From: CAVDRM01 sp963611355
Lineage (GTDB): Bacteria; Bacillota; Clostridia; Christensenellales; Aristaeellaceae
Reading direction: 5' to 3'
Assembly: GCA_963611355.1 (NCBI GenBank)
Contig: CAVDRM010000013.1
Location: forward strand, 1-60,174
Length of the DNA: 60,174 nucleotides
Shown here: piece after piece, positions 49,849 to 57,877 of the stretch
Layout of the letters: each line of letters starts with the position of its first letter
How positions within the stretch are numbered: the first letter of the stretch is position 1
The notes under the pieces: model-generated
The model's database searches: none
What the model saw: only the letters and a program-made list of their open reading frames with translations
What the model was told of the DNA's origin: nothing
Position numbers and translations under genes: made by a program

Positions 49849-51197
49849 TTTCTTGCATCCTCCCGCGTTTTTTCGCGCAGTACGAAGCGAATCGGCGTTC
49901 CCTCAAAGCCAAACGCCTTCCGCAGCTGATTTTCAAGATAACGCTGATAAGAAAAGTGCATCAGCTCTTCCGCATTAACGAACAGAATGAAGGTCGGCGG
50001 GCAAATGCCCTGCTGCGTTGCGTAATAAATCTTGAGCTTGCGCCCGCCCACCACAGGGGGCTGCAAAGCAACCTGCGCATCGCCCAGAACGTCATTGAGC
50101 GCGCCTGTGGTCACACGGCGGCTCGCCTGTTCATAGGCGGCTTTGACGGCGGCCAGAACGGTGTTGACGCGCTGTCCCGTCAAGGCTGAGGTAAACAGCA
50201 CGGGCGCATAATCCATAAATTTAAGCTCCTCCAGCACCTCCCTGCGCACCTTTTCAAGCGTCCCCGTGTCCTTTTCCACGGCATCCCATTTGTTGACAAT
50301 GACAACGGCAGCCTTGCCCTCGTCATGAATCATACCCGCAATGCGTGCATCCTGCTCCGTTACGCCCTCCTGGGCATCGACCAGCAGCAGCGCCACATCG
50401 CAGCGCCGAATCGCGCCGATGGAGCGAAGCACGGAATAGCGCTCCAAGGATTCGTCCTCGATGGCGCGTTTCCTGCGGATGCCCGCCGTATCAATGATGT
50501 TGTAGGCAGTGCCGTCCGCATCCGTAAAGGCGGTGTCAATGGCATCCCGCGTCGTGCCGGGAATATTGCTGACCATCGTCCGCTCCTGCCCAAGCAAACG
50601 GTTGACAATGGAGCTTTTGCCGACATTGGGACGGCCGACAACGGCTAACTGAATAACATGTCTGCTCTCATCCTCGTTCTCAGCCTCGGTCTGCTCCGGC
50701 AGATTTTTCAAAACCTCATCCAGCAAATCGCCCAAGCCCAGCATATTGGCGGCGGAGATGGCGACAGGGTCGCCCAAGCCCAGCTGATAAAAGTCGTAGA
50801 TTTCATCGTTCATGCCGATGTGGTCCACCTTGTTGACCGCCAAAATGACCGGCTTATGCGTCCGGCGCAGAAGATTGGCGATTTCCAAATCGTCCGGCGT
50901 CATGCCCGTTCTGGCGTCGCAGAAAAAACAGATGACATCCGCCATCTCCATCGCCAGCTGCGCCTGATGCCGCATCTGATTGAGCAAAACATCCTCGCTC
51001 TTTGGGTCGATGCCGCCCGTATCAATCATGGTGAATTTTCTGCCCGTCCATTCCGCGTCCGCATAAATTCGGTCGCGGGTCACGCCCGGAATATCCTCCA
51101 CGATGGCAATGCGCTGTCCGGCGATTCGATTAAAAAAGGTTGATTTTCCGACGTTCGGGCGGCCTACGATGGCCACCAGCGGCTTAACATTCGCCAT
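49845..51197 (-). CDS. der: Ribosome biogenesis GTPase Der (EngA)
   Basis: Tandem GTPase needed for 50S assembly. The 450 residues contain G domain 1 (VAIVGRPNVGKSTFFNRI, DTGGIDP, NKVDH), G domain 2 (VVGRPNVGKSSIVNRLLG, DTAGIRRK, NKWDAVEKD) and a C-terminal KH-like domain (KLKIYYATQQGICPPTFILF). The ATG at 51197 has AAGGAG six bases upstream and overlaps the DUF512 gene end by 14 bases. Confidence 0.97.
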   Translation of the reverse strand: MANVKPLVAIVGRPNVGKSTFFNRIAGQRIAIVEDIPGVTRDRIYADAEWTGRKFTMIDTGGIDPKSEDVLLNQMRHQAQLAMEMADVICFFCDARTGMTPDDLEIANLLRRTHKPVILAVNKVDHIGMNDEIYDFYQLGLGDPVAISAANMLGLGDLLDEVLKNLPEQTEAENEDESRHVIQLAVVGRPNVGKSSIVNRLLGQERTMVSNIPGTTRDAIDTAFTDADGTAYNIIDTAGIRRKRAIEDESLERYSVLRSIGAIRRCDVALLLVDAQEGVTEQDARIAGMIHDEGKAAVVIVNKWDAVEKDTGTLEKVRREVLEELKFMDYAPVLFTSALTGQRVNTVLAAVKAAYEQASRRVTTGALNDVLGDAQVALQPPVVGGRKLKIYYATQQGICPPTFILFVNAEELMHFSYQRYLENQLRKAFGFEGTPIRFVLREKTREDARK

Positions 51198-52527
51198 TGC
51201 CTTCTCCTTCCCGCGGGGGCTGCTCGCCCAAGAGGGCTTCATACAGCGCCGCGCCCGTATTTGGGACAATCGTGAGCTTGACAGGCCTCAGCGCTGCCCT
51301 CAGCTCCGTCAGCGGCATATCGTCCAAGAAAAGGTCTCCATCGCTGCGCAGGGTATTGGCGCATAAAAGGATTTCGTCCGCCTGAACATCCGCAAGCTGC
51401 TCCTTTAAATCGCCGCCCGTCAAAAGCCCCGTCACCGTGACGGTCTCTCCGAAAAAGCGGTTGATAATCGGCTTGACGGTGACGGTCGGGCCGCTCGGCC
51501 CGAAGCGCTCCGCCCAGCCGCTCATGGTCTGGGCGACTGATGTGCCGCAGGCTATCAGCACCCTCCTCCTGTGCCCCTTTTCGCCGCGTTCACGCCCGAT
51601 TTGGGCGCGTTCCGCCAATGCGTTCTCGAATTTTTTCAAAAGCCCGACGCCGTTTTCGATTTGCGGAAAGCCCTCATACGCTTCCTCTGCCGGCAGCGGC
51701 TGTCCGGCCTTGCAGTAAAACTCGTCCGACGGAAAAACAAACCGCGTTCCGAGGGTGGCAAGCAGCTTTTCCTGCCACTTTTCCGCCTGTGCAAGCACCT
51801 TTTTTGCGCCCTCTGCGTCATAATTTTGAAGCTGCGCCAACCCCTCGCGGCATTTGGTCAGACCCACCGGCACCAAGGCCGCCGACTGCGCACCGGGATA
51901 CAGGGAGGACAGCGTCTGCAGCGTTTCATCCAGCACGGCGCCATCGTTCAATCCGGGGCACAAAACGATTTGGCAGTGAAAATGAATGCCGGCCTGCCGA
52001 AGCCGCGTCAGCCTCTCCAGAATGTTCCGCGCCTTCGGGTTGCCCATCATTTTTGCGCGGATATCGGGATTAATCGCATGAACGGAGATGTACAGCGGCG
52101 AAGCCCTGCGCCGCAGGATGCGGTCAAATTCCGCGTCATCCACATTGGTCAGGGTGACAAAGTTGCCCATCATCAGGGACAGCCGCCAGTCGTCGTCCTT
52201 GACATACAGCGTTCTGCGCATTCCCTTGGGCATCTGGTCGATAAAGCAGAACACGCATTTGTTGCGGCAGACCCGCGGCTTTAAGGCGATGGATTCATCC
52301 AGGCACAGGCCGAGCGGCGCCTGCGCCGGCTTAATGATGGTGACGCGCCGTCTTTCGCCCTGCTCGTTCACCAGCCCAAGCACCACACGCGGCCGCATGG
52401 TCAGCGCCTGATAATCAATGTCGTCAATCAGCGCTTCACCGTTGATGGTTTCAATCATGTCGCCGGGACGGATGCCATGCCGCATGGCAATGCTGCGAGG
52501 TTTCACTTCTACGATGCGGTGCGGCAA
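51184..52527 (-). CDS. DUF512 radical-SAM protein with N-terminal PDZ
   Basis: A 447-residue protein of the family that nearly always precedes der in Clostridia. In order: a PDZ-like domain (VEVKPRSIAMRHGIRPGDMI, about 5-60), a radical-SAM cluster motif C-x3-C-x2-C in CRNKCVFCFIDQMP (cysteines 87, 91, 94), ISVHAINPDIRAKMMGN and HCQIVLCPGLNDG of the barrel, then DUF512 with VLIACGTSVAQTM and TVTGLLTGGDL. The reaction is unknown. TTG at 52527 is preferred as start (GGGAGG eight bases upstream); the ATG at 52545 would place the ribosome site inside the gene. Confidence 0.9.
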   Translation of the reverse strand: MPHRIVEVKPRSIAMRHGIRPGDMIETINGEALIDDIDYQALTMRPRVVLGLVNEQGERRRVTIIKPAQAPLGLCLDESIALKPRVCRNKCVFCFIDQMPKGMRRTLYVKDDDWRLSLMMGNFVTLTNVDDAEFDRILRRRASPLYISVHAINPDIRAKMMGNPKARNILERLTRLRQAGIHFHCQIVLCPGLNDGAVLDETLQTLSSLYPGAQSAALVPVGLTKCREGLAQLQNYDAEGAKKVLAQAEKWQEKLLATLGTRFVFPSDEFYCKAGQPLPAEEAYEGFPQIENGVGLLKKFENALAERAQIGRERGEKGHRRRVLIACGTSVAQTMSGWAERFGPSGPTVTVKPIINRFFGETVTVTGLLTGGDLKEQLADVQADEILLCANTLRSDGDLFLDDMPLTELRAALRPVKLTIVPNTGAALYEALLGEQPPREGEGNGEC

Positions 52528-52562
52528 GCGACCATCCTCCCTCATGCTTGGTACGGTTTATT

Positions 52563-52591
52563 ATTATCCTTCATTTCGGGAAAAAAGTCAA
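52563..52591 (-). promoter_or_regulatory. Promoter of DUF512-der-plsY
   Basis: Leftward TTGACT (52586-52591), 17-base spacer, GATAAT (52563-52568). Confidence 0.75.
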
Positions 52592-52649
52592 GCAAGCGCT
52601 CCGGCGGCAAACGGACAAGCCGCAGCATGCTTGCTTTATGATATCGAAA

Positions 52650-52793
52650 TCATTTTGTTTTTCTTCCGTCCTCTCTTGCCGTGACCTTGATGCTGCCCTT
52701 CGCAAGGTCGTACTCCTCCGCAAGCGCCGTCATGGGCAGGCTTGCGGCCGGCAGCAGTGCCATGGCTGCGGACAGGATGCGCTTCGCTTGCAT
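52650..52793 (-). pseudogene. Start of a secreted surface protein, cut off after 47 codons
   Basis: The frame encodes a basic start (MQAKRIL), a hydrophobic signal segment ending MTALA, then EEYDLAKGSIKVTAREDG, which resembles the opening of large clostridial secreted proteins (a 'DL-x-x-G-S-I-x-V-T-A' beginning). A TGA follows after GRKTK, and the next 60 bases are the DUF512 promoter, so nothing of the mature protein remains. There is no strong ribosome site (only A-rich AAGAAG). Either a decayed gene or a secreted peptide of about 23 residues. Confidence 0.5.
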
Positions 52794-53111
52794 TCTTTTT
52801 TTCTTCTTTTGTGTTGCCGCCCCGATTCATTTTTCGTGTATCATCAAAAGACGCATCTCACCCATGCATCACGGGCAACATGCGTCCTTGAAAAGGCTTG
52901 TCTGTTTCTGAAAACAGCCTCAGCGTTCCGGCTGTTCGACTGGCTGGCTGGGATTATGGGGTTCGCCTCACGCTTGCCAAGCTCCTTTCGCAAACAATTG
53001 GATAAGAAAAAATGATATGGCACCAATTACATTCTGCCAGACAGCCCCGCCGCCCGCAAGGGCTTTGTTGTTCTTTGACATCCGTGCGCTCCGCCGTTGC
53101 CTGCGGCCTTC
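52794..53111. other. Intergenic, no gene recognised
   Basis: About 320 bases between the truncated secreted-protein frame and the terminator of the Ig-like gene. Short open frames exist on both strands but without ribosome sites or recognisable residues. It may contain decayed sequence related to the remnant next to it; I see nothing definite. Confidence 0.4.
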
Positions 53112-53154
53112 CAAAAACAGGGGGCGGGGCTTTGTGCGAAAAAGCCGCCGCCCC
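53112..53154 (-). terminator. Intrinsic terminator of the secreted Ig-like protein gene
   Basis: Strong GC-rich stem (arms about 53121-53133 and 53141-53154, one bulge) followed leftward by CTGTTTTTGG, starting six bases past the stop. Confidence 0.82.
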
Positions 53155-53160
53155 GTACAG

Positions 53161-54717
53161 TCACTCTGCCACGCTTTCAAAGAACAGCAGCTCAAACCGC
53201 GGATATTCGCTCGTGCCGCTGCCCTCCACGATTTCGATATAGGTGTTCTCGCTCAGCGTACCGTACATTTTGACCTTGGAAAAGACAGCGTACTGCGGCT
53301 CTTCCTTGCAGATGAGGTAGACGATGTCCTTGTAAGTGGTGCCGGACTTGGTCAGGGCGAACTTGACCGTCCATTCGCTGCCGGAGGGGGTAATTTCCAG
53401 CACATAGCCGGTGTAGGTGAAGGTCTTCCCTATGTACTTGGACAGGCTGCTCTTTAAGGTCTTGTACGCCGTGTTCTGGGCGCTGTCCTTGGTCTTTTGG
53501 ATGCGCTCGGCGTCCGTCAGGGTGCGCACGGCGGTATAGGCAACCGTTCTGGTCTCCAATCCCTTCTTGGACGCGGTAATCAGAATCTGGTATGTTCCTT
53601 CCTTGTCGGTGTCAAAGGTGAAGGAGAAGGACTTGCTCGTCGAAGCCTTCTGGTAGGTCACGGGGCCGGAGACGGAAACCTGCGTCTTCACGCCCTTGAT
53701 GGTCGTGCCGGAAATGGTCAGCGAATCGCTTGTCAGCTGCGCCGGCACGGCAGAGGTGAAGTTCAGGGGGATGTAATTTTTCTGATACATGACGGAGAAG
53801 GAGCGCTGGGTGGTACGGCCGTCCTCGGTGGACGCGGTCACCACCATCGAATAGGTCCCCGCCTCCGGAAACTTCACCGCAATGGAGAATTTACCCTTCG
53901 AGCCTGCCTTGTCCGTGAATGTCCCTCCCGCGCTGCCGGTCATGGAGATGAGCGCCAGGGTCACGCTCGCGTTCGCGTCCGTCGTGCCGGAAACGGTCAG
54001 GTCGTCGTCATTGACCTCGGACGGCGGCTCGGAAATGATGAGCTTGCATGCGCCGGGCGGTGCGGTCAGCACCTCGGTGAAGGTCATGCCCTTCAAAATC
54101 TCGTCCAGCAGCTTTTCATCGGCGGTCTTGAGCTTGCGTCCCTTCACCTGAAGGTCCAAAGTGATGGTATAGCCGTTTCGGATGGTGCGGCGCTGATAGC
54201 CCTTGTGCTGCTCCTCGCCGCCGTATTTCAGGACGTATTGGAGGCGCAGGAAGCGCAGAAGATTCTTGCCGTAGTTCTTCCATGTGGCGCTCGAATAGTC
54301 GTATCCCAGCAGGCTGTAGGTGCTGCCGTTCGTGTGCGACTGACGGAACGCCTTTCGGACGTCGTCATCCACGGTGTTGATGTCGAAGTAGGTCTCGGCG
54401 TCCACATCCGCCTTGGCAGTGATGACCAGGGTGCGGCCGTTGGCAGAGTCAAACGCCTGCATCAGAATGCCGCTGTCCTGAAAATCCGCCTCGACATTGT
54501 CCGGCTCGTAGCCGTTCTCGGTGAGCCATGAATAATTCTCGGTCAGGTTTTCGGGCGTTAAAACCATGTCAAAGTTTGACGTATCAAGCTCCAGCTGCGC
54601 CCGAATATCGGAAAAGGTGAAGACCGTTTTTTCCGCGGCAAGGGCGGGAAAGGACGGCAAAAGCAAAGCAGCCGTCAGGACAGCCAGAAGCCTTAAAAGA
54701 AAGCCTCTGTTTTTCAT
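53161..54717 (-). CDS. Secreted multidomain protein with Ig-like domains
   Basis: A 518-residue exported protein: signal peptide (1-28, LLRLLAVLTAALLLPSFPALA), an alpha/beta domain (about 30-210, NFDMVLTPENLTENYSWL ... DEILKGMTF, somewhat like PsbP/DcrB-type folds), two Ig-like beta domains (about 225-315, PPSEVNDDDLTVSGTTDANA; about 325-405, LTSDSLTISGTTIKGVKTQV), a helix, and a C-terminal beta domain (GKTFTYTGYVLEITPSGSEW ...) that looks OB-like. The ATG at 54717 has GGAGG ten bases upstream. The same ISGTT-type Ig repeat and closing beta domain recur in the protein at 57878-59701. Confidence 0.75.
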   Translation of the reverse strand: MKNRGFLLRLLAVLTAALLLPSFPALAAEKTVFTFSDIRAQLELDTSNFDMVLTPENLTENYSWLTENGYEPDNVEADFQDSGILMQAFDSANGRTLVITAKADVDAETYFDINTVDDDVRKAFRQSHTNGSTYSLLGYDYSSATWKNYGKNLLRFLRLQYVLKYGGEEQHKGYQRRTIRNGYTITLDLQVKGRKLKTADEKLLDEILKGMTFTEVLTAPPGACKLIISEPPSEVNDDDLTVSGTTDANASVTLALISMTGSAGGTFTDKAGSKGKFSIAVKFPEAGTYSMVVTASTEDGRTTQRSFSVMYQKNYIPLNFTSAVPAQLTSDSLTISGTTIKGVKTQVSVSGPVTYQKASTSKSFSFTFDTDKEGTYQILITASKKGLETRTVAYTAVRTLTDAERIQKTKDSAQNTAYKTLKSSLSKYIGKTFTYTGYVLEITPSGSEWTVKFALTKSGTTYKDIVYLICKEEPQYAVFSKVKMYGTLSENTYIEIVEGSGTSEYPRFELLFFESVAE

Positions 54718-54807
54718 GGGCAACGCACCTCCTGTAACAGCGATATCATACCATATCGGCTATGAAAAGGCAATGTTTTTGCCGAACTCATTACAGTTTT
54801 TTTACAA

Positions 54808-55617
54808 TTATCCATCATTTTTGCGAAGCGCTGCATGGGCTTCCGCGACCAGCGCATGAATCGCCGCGTCCGTGACAGGCGCGCCTTCGCCGAAGCGGAT
54901 ATCGCCCAGAAACTCGATGTTGCCCTTGGGTCCCGTGATGGGCGAAAAGGTCAGCTCCTCCACATGCCAGCCGAAGGAGGGGACAAAATTGCAGATATCG
55001 CGCAGGACGCGCTCATGCACGGCGCTGTCGCGCACCACCCCGTTCTTGCCGACCTGCCCGCGCCCCGCCTCGAACTGCGGCTTGATGAGGGTCAGAAACC
55101 GCCCCGTCTCCCCCATGATGCCCGCCGCCACCGGCAGAATCAGGCGGATGGAGATGAAGGACACGTCCATGACCGTGAGCGTCGGGTGCAGGGGCACCAT
55201 GTCCGGCGTTAACGTCCTTGCGTTCGTCCGCTCCATGACCGTGACGCGCCCGTCATTGCGAAGCCGCCAGTCCAGCTGACCGTAGCCGACGTCAATGGCG
55301 TACACATGGGCGGCGCCGTTTCTCAGCAGCACATCCGTAAAGCCGCCCGCCGCCGCACCGATGTCCATGCAGACAAGGCCTTGCACGTCCGCGTGAAAAT
55401 AAGCAATCGCCTTTTCCAGCTTGTGATAGCCGCGGCTGGCATAGTCCTCCGCCGCCCCGCGGACGATAAGCCCGTCCGTTTCCGACACCTGCTCGGAGGC
55501 CTTTAAGACCTTCTTTTCGCCGATATAGACCTGCCCCGCCATAATCAGCGCCTGCGCCTGCTCTCGGCTTTTGGCCAGCCCGCGTGCCGCGAGTGCCGCG
55601 TCCACCCGCATTTTCAT
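54808..55617 (-). CDS. tlyA: TlyA-family 16S/23S rRNA ribose methyltransferase
   Basis: The 269 residues have an S4 RNA-binding domain (1-60, MRVDAALAARGLAKSREQAQ) and an FtsJ-type methyltransferase domain with the SAM loop CMDIGAAAGGFTDVLLRNGA, DVGYGQLDWRLR, MDVSFISIRLILP and LIKPQFEAGRGQVGKNG. In Mycobacterium the family 2'-O-methylates rRNA; it is also annotated as hemolysin A. The ATG at 55617 overlaps the dxs stop (ATGA) and has AAAGGAG ten bases upstream. dxs-tlyA is a common clostridial pair. Confidence 0.94.
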   Translation of the reverse strand: MKMRVDAALAARGLAKSREQAQALIMAGQVYIGEKKVLKASEQVSETDGLIVRGAAEDYASRGYHKLEKAIAYFHADVQGLVCMDIGAAAGGFTDVLLRNGAAHVYAIDVGYGQLDWRLRNDGRVTVMERTNARTLTPDMVPLHPTLTVMDVSFISIRLILPVAAGIMGETGRFLTLIKPQFEAGRGQVGKNGVVRDSAVHERVLRDICNFVPSFGWHVEELTFSPITGPKGNIEFLGDIRFGEGAPVTDAAIHALVAEAHAALRKNDG

Positions 55618-57473
55618 GCCACTGTTTCTCCTTTGATGATTTTTCGGGCGATGCTCTCGGCATCCAGCCCGCATTCCGCAAGGAGGGACGCCCTGTCCCC
55701 GTGCGCCATGAACCTGTCCGGCAGTCCGAAGGCAAAGGCAGCGGGCGGAAGGCCGTGCTGCGCATACCATGCGTTCACCTGACTGCCGAAGCCGCCGCGC
55801 AAAACGTGCTCCTCCAGGGTGAACACGGGCTTTCCGGTCAGCGCCCGCAGCATCTGTTCATCCAAGGGCTTGACGCAGGAGGCATTGACGACGGCGGCGG
55901 ACAGGCCGCTTTGCATGAGTATGTCCCGTACCCGAAGCCCTGTTTCCAGCATGGGGTTGACGCACAGAAGCGTCAGGTCTTTCCCCTCCCTGATGGTTTC
56001 CCACCGCCCGACGGCAAAGGGGCGCCGCAGGGGATAATGCGCCGCGCCGTTCTCAAAATGCGGATAGCGGATGGCGACGGGATGCGCGCAGGACAGCGCA
56101 TAGCGCAGCATCTGCTCCAATTCCCCGCACGAGCGCGGGCAGAGCAGCTGCATATTCGGCATGGGGCTCAAATACGAAAGCCCGAACACGCCGTGATGGG
56201 TCGCGCCGTCCGCGCCGCTCAGCGCCGCCCTGTCCATTAGAAGCACCACGGGCAAATCCTGCAGGCAGACGTCCTCCATGAGCTGGTCAAACGCCCGCTG
56301 CATGAAGGTATCGTAGATGGCGACCACGGGCTTCAGGCCGCCCCGCGCCATGCCCGCCGCCATCGTGACGGCGTGCTCCTCGGCAATGCCGACGTCAAAC
56401 AGGCGCTCCGGATGCGCCCTTTGGAAGCCCTCCATGCCCGTGCCGCCCGTCATCGCCGCCGTGACGACGCAGATGCGCGGATCTTTTTCCGCCATTTCCG
56501 TCAGCACTTTTCCCGCGTGCTCACCGAAGGAGTGCTCCTGGGGCACGGCGCTCTGTTCGCCGCTCTCCACCTGAAAAGGCGGGGTGCCGTGGAACACATC
56601 CGGCATATTCTCCGCCGGCGTGTAACCGAAGCCCTTCTTTGTGACCACATGCAGCAGCACAGGCTCGTCCAGCGTCTTCACGCGCCGCAGGATATGCTCA
56701 AGCCCCGCCGCGTCCTGCCCGTCCACAGGGCCGAAATAATGAAAGCCCAGAGCGGTAAAGAAATTGTCGCGGATAAAGATATTGCGGATGGAATTTTTGA
56801 TGCGCTGAAAAAGATCGTGCAGCGCGTTCCCGCAGACCGGCACTTTCAGCAGTACCTGCGCCACGGCCTGCTTGGTCTTCATCCAGCCCTTGCTCGTTCG
56901 CAGGTGCAGAAGGTATTTGGTCAGCGCCCCGACGTTGCCGGAGATGGACATGCCGTTGTCGTTCAAAATCACAATCATGCGCATTTTGGCGCTGCCCGCG
57001 TCATTGAGCGCCTCATAGCACATCCCGCCCGTCATCGCGCCGTCCCCGACGACAGCAATGACGTTGTAGTCCTCCCCCAGCAGATCCCGCGCCCTCGCCA
57101 TGCCCACGGCGGCGGAAATGGCGGTGGAAGCGTGCCCCGTGTCGTAGGCGTCGCAGGAGCTCTCCGCCGCCCTCGGAAAGCCGCACAGCCCTTCGTAGGT
57201 TCGCAGGGAGTCGAACATGGGGTCCCGCCCCGTCAGCAGCTTGTGCGGGTAGCACTGATGTCCCACGTCAAAAATGATTTTGTCCTTCGGGCAGTCAAAC
57301 ACGCGGTGCAGGGCAATCGTCAGTTCCACGATGCCCAAATTGGACGAAAGATGGCCCCCGTTTCGGGCGACGGTTTCTATCACCCTTTTGCGAATCGCCT
57401 CCGCCAGCTCCGGCAGCTCGTCCCGCCGAAGCCGCTTGACCGCCTCCGGCGACTGAATGTCGCGCAAGTTCAT
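55614..57473 (-). CDS. dxs: 1-deoxy-D-xylulose-5-phosphate synthase
   Basis: TPP enzyme starting the MEP isoprenoid pathway from pyruvate and glyceraldehyde 3-phosphate. The 619 residues include NGGHLSSNLGIVELTIAL, FDVGHQCYPHKLLTGR, the TPP motif VVGDGAMTGGMCYEALNDAG (about 145-165), FGPVDGQDAAGLEHIL, and in the pyrimidine-binding domain DVGIAEEHAVTMAAGMA and HHGVFGLSYLSPMPNMQLLCP. The start at 57473 is set by the family N-terminus (MNLRDI) with GAGG upstream; the Arg-rich extension back to 57587 is unlikely to be translated. Confidence 0.97.
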   Translation of the reverse strand: MNLRDIQSPEAVKRLRRDELPELAEAIRKRVIETVARNGGHLSSNLGIVELTIALHRVFDCPKDKIIFDVGHQCYPHKLLTGRDPMFDSLRTYEGLCGFPRAAESSCDAYDTGHASTAISAAVGMARARDLLGEDYNVIAVVGDGAMTGGMCYEALNDAGSAKMRMIVILNDNGMSISGNVGALTKYLLHLRTSKGWMKTKQAVAQVLLKVPVCGNALHDLFQRIKNSIRNIFIRDNFFTALGFHYFGPVDGQDAAGLEHILRRVKTLDEPVLLHVVTKKGFGYTPAENMPDVFHGTPPFQVESGEQSAVPQEHSFGEHAGKVLTEMAEKDPRICVVTAAMTGGTGMEGFQRAHPERLFDVGIAEEHAVTMAAGMARGGLKPVVAIYDTFMQRAFDQLMEDVCLQDLPVVLLMDRAALSGADGATHHGVFGLSYLSPMPNMQLLCPRSCGELEQMLRYALSCAHPVAIRYPHFENGAAHYPLRRPFAVGRWETIREGKDLTLLCVNPMLETGLRVRDILMQSGLSAAVVNASCVKPLDEQMLRALTGKPVFTLEEHVLRGGFGSQVNAWYAQHGLPPAAFAFGLPDRFMAHGDRASLLAECGLDAESIARKIIKGETVA

Positions 57474-57609
57474 TCCTTCGTCCCCTCTTTTAGCCGTTCC
57501 CGTAAGGAGCGGGCAGAACACCGGCGTGAGGCGCTGCCGCGCTCTTCGCCGTATTCTCCGCCTTTTCAGCCCCTGCCGTTTGTTCATGGGCGCAAAGCCC
57601 CGAACTATT

Positions 57610-57638
57610 ATTATACCCGCCGGGCTCCGTTTTGTAAA
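57610..57638 (-). promoter_or_regulatory. Promoter of dxs-tlyA
   Basis: Leftward TTTACA (57633-57638), 17-base spacer, TATAAT (57610-57615). It gives a leader of about 130 bases. Confidence 0.78.
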
Positions 57639-57877
57639 TGTAAAAAATCAGGCCGCAAAGCAGGAAAAAGGGAAATGCGGTCGAAAGCATTTAATGTGCG
57701 TATTGATGCATATGGACGCACACGCCCCGAATCGTTTGCGATTCTGGCGGGATTTTGCATTCCCATCGGATTGTCCGGCCGTGAAGGAAAGCTTCGTTTT
57801 TTTCTTGCACGGGAAAATCCGCAAACCAAACGAAAGCAAGTTTTCATCTGCCTTCATTTGAACCGGAGGTCAATATT

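Noticed and set aside
53497..54531. 344-codon Gly/Val/Leu-rich frame on the plus strand
   Set aside because: Antisense to the secreted Ig-like protein, whose signal peptide and domains are clear.
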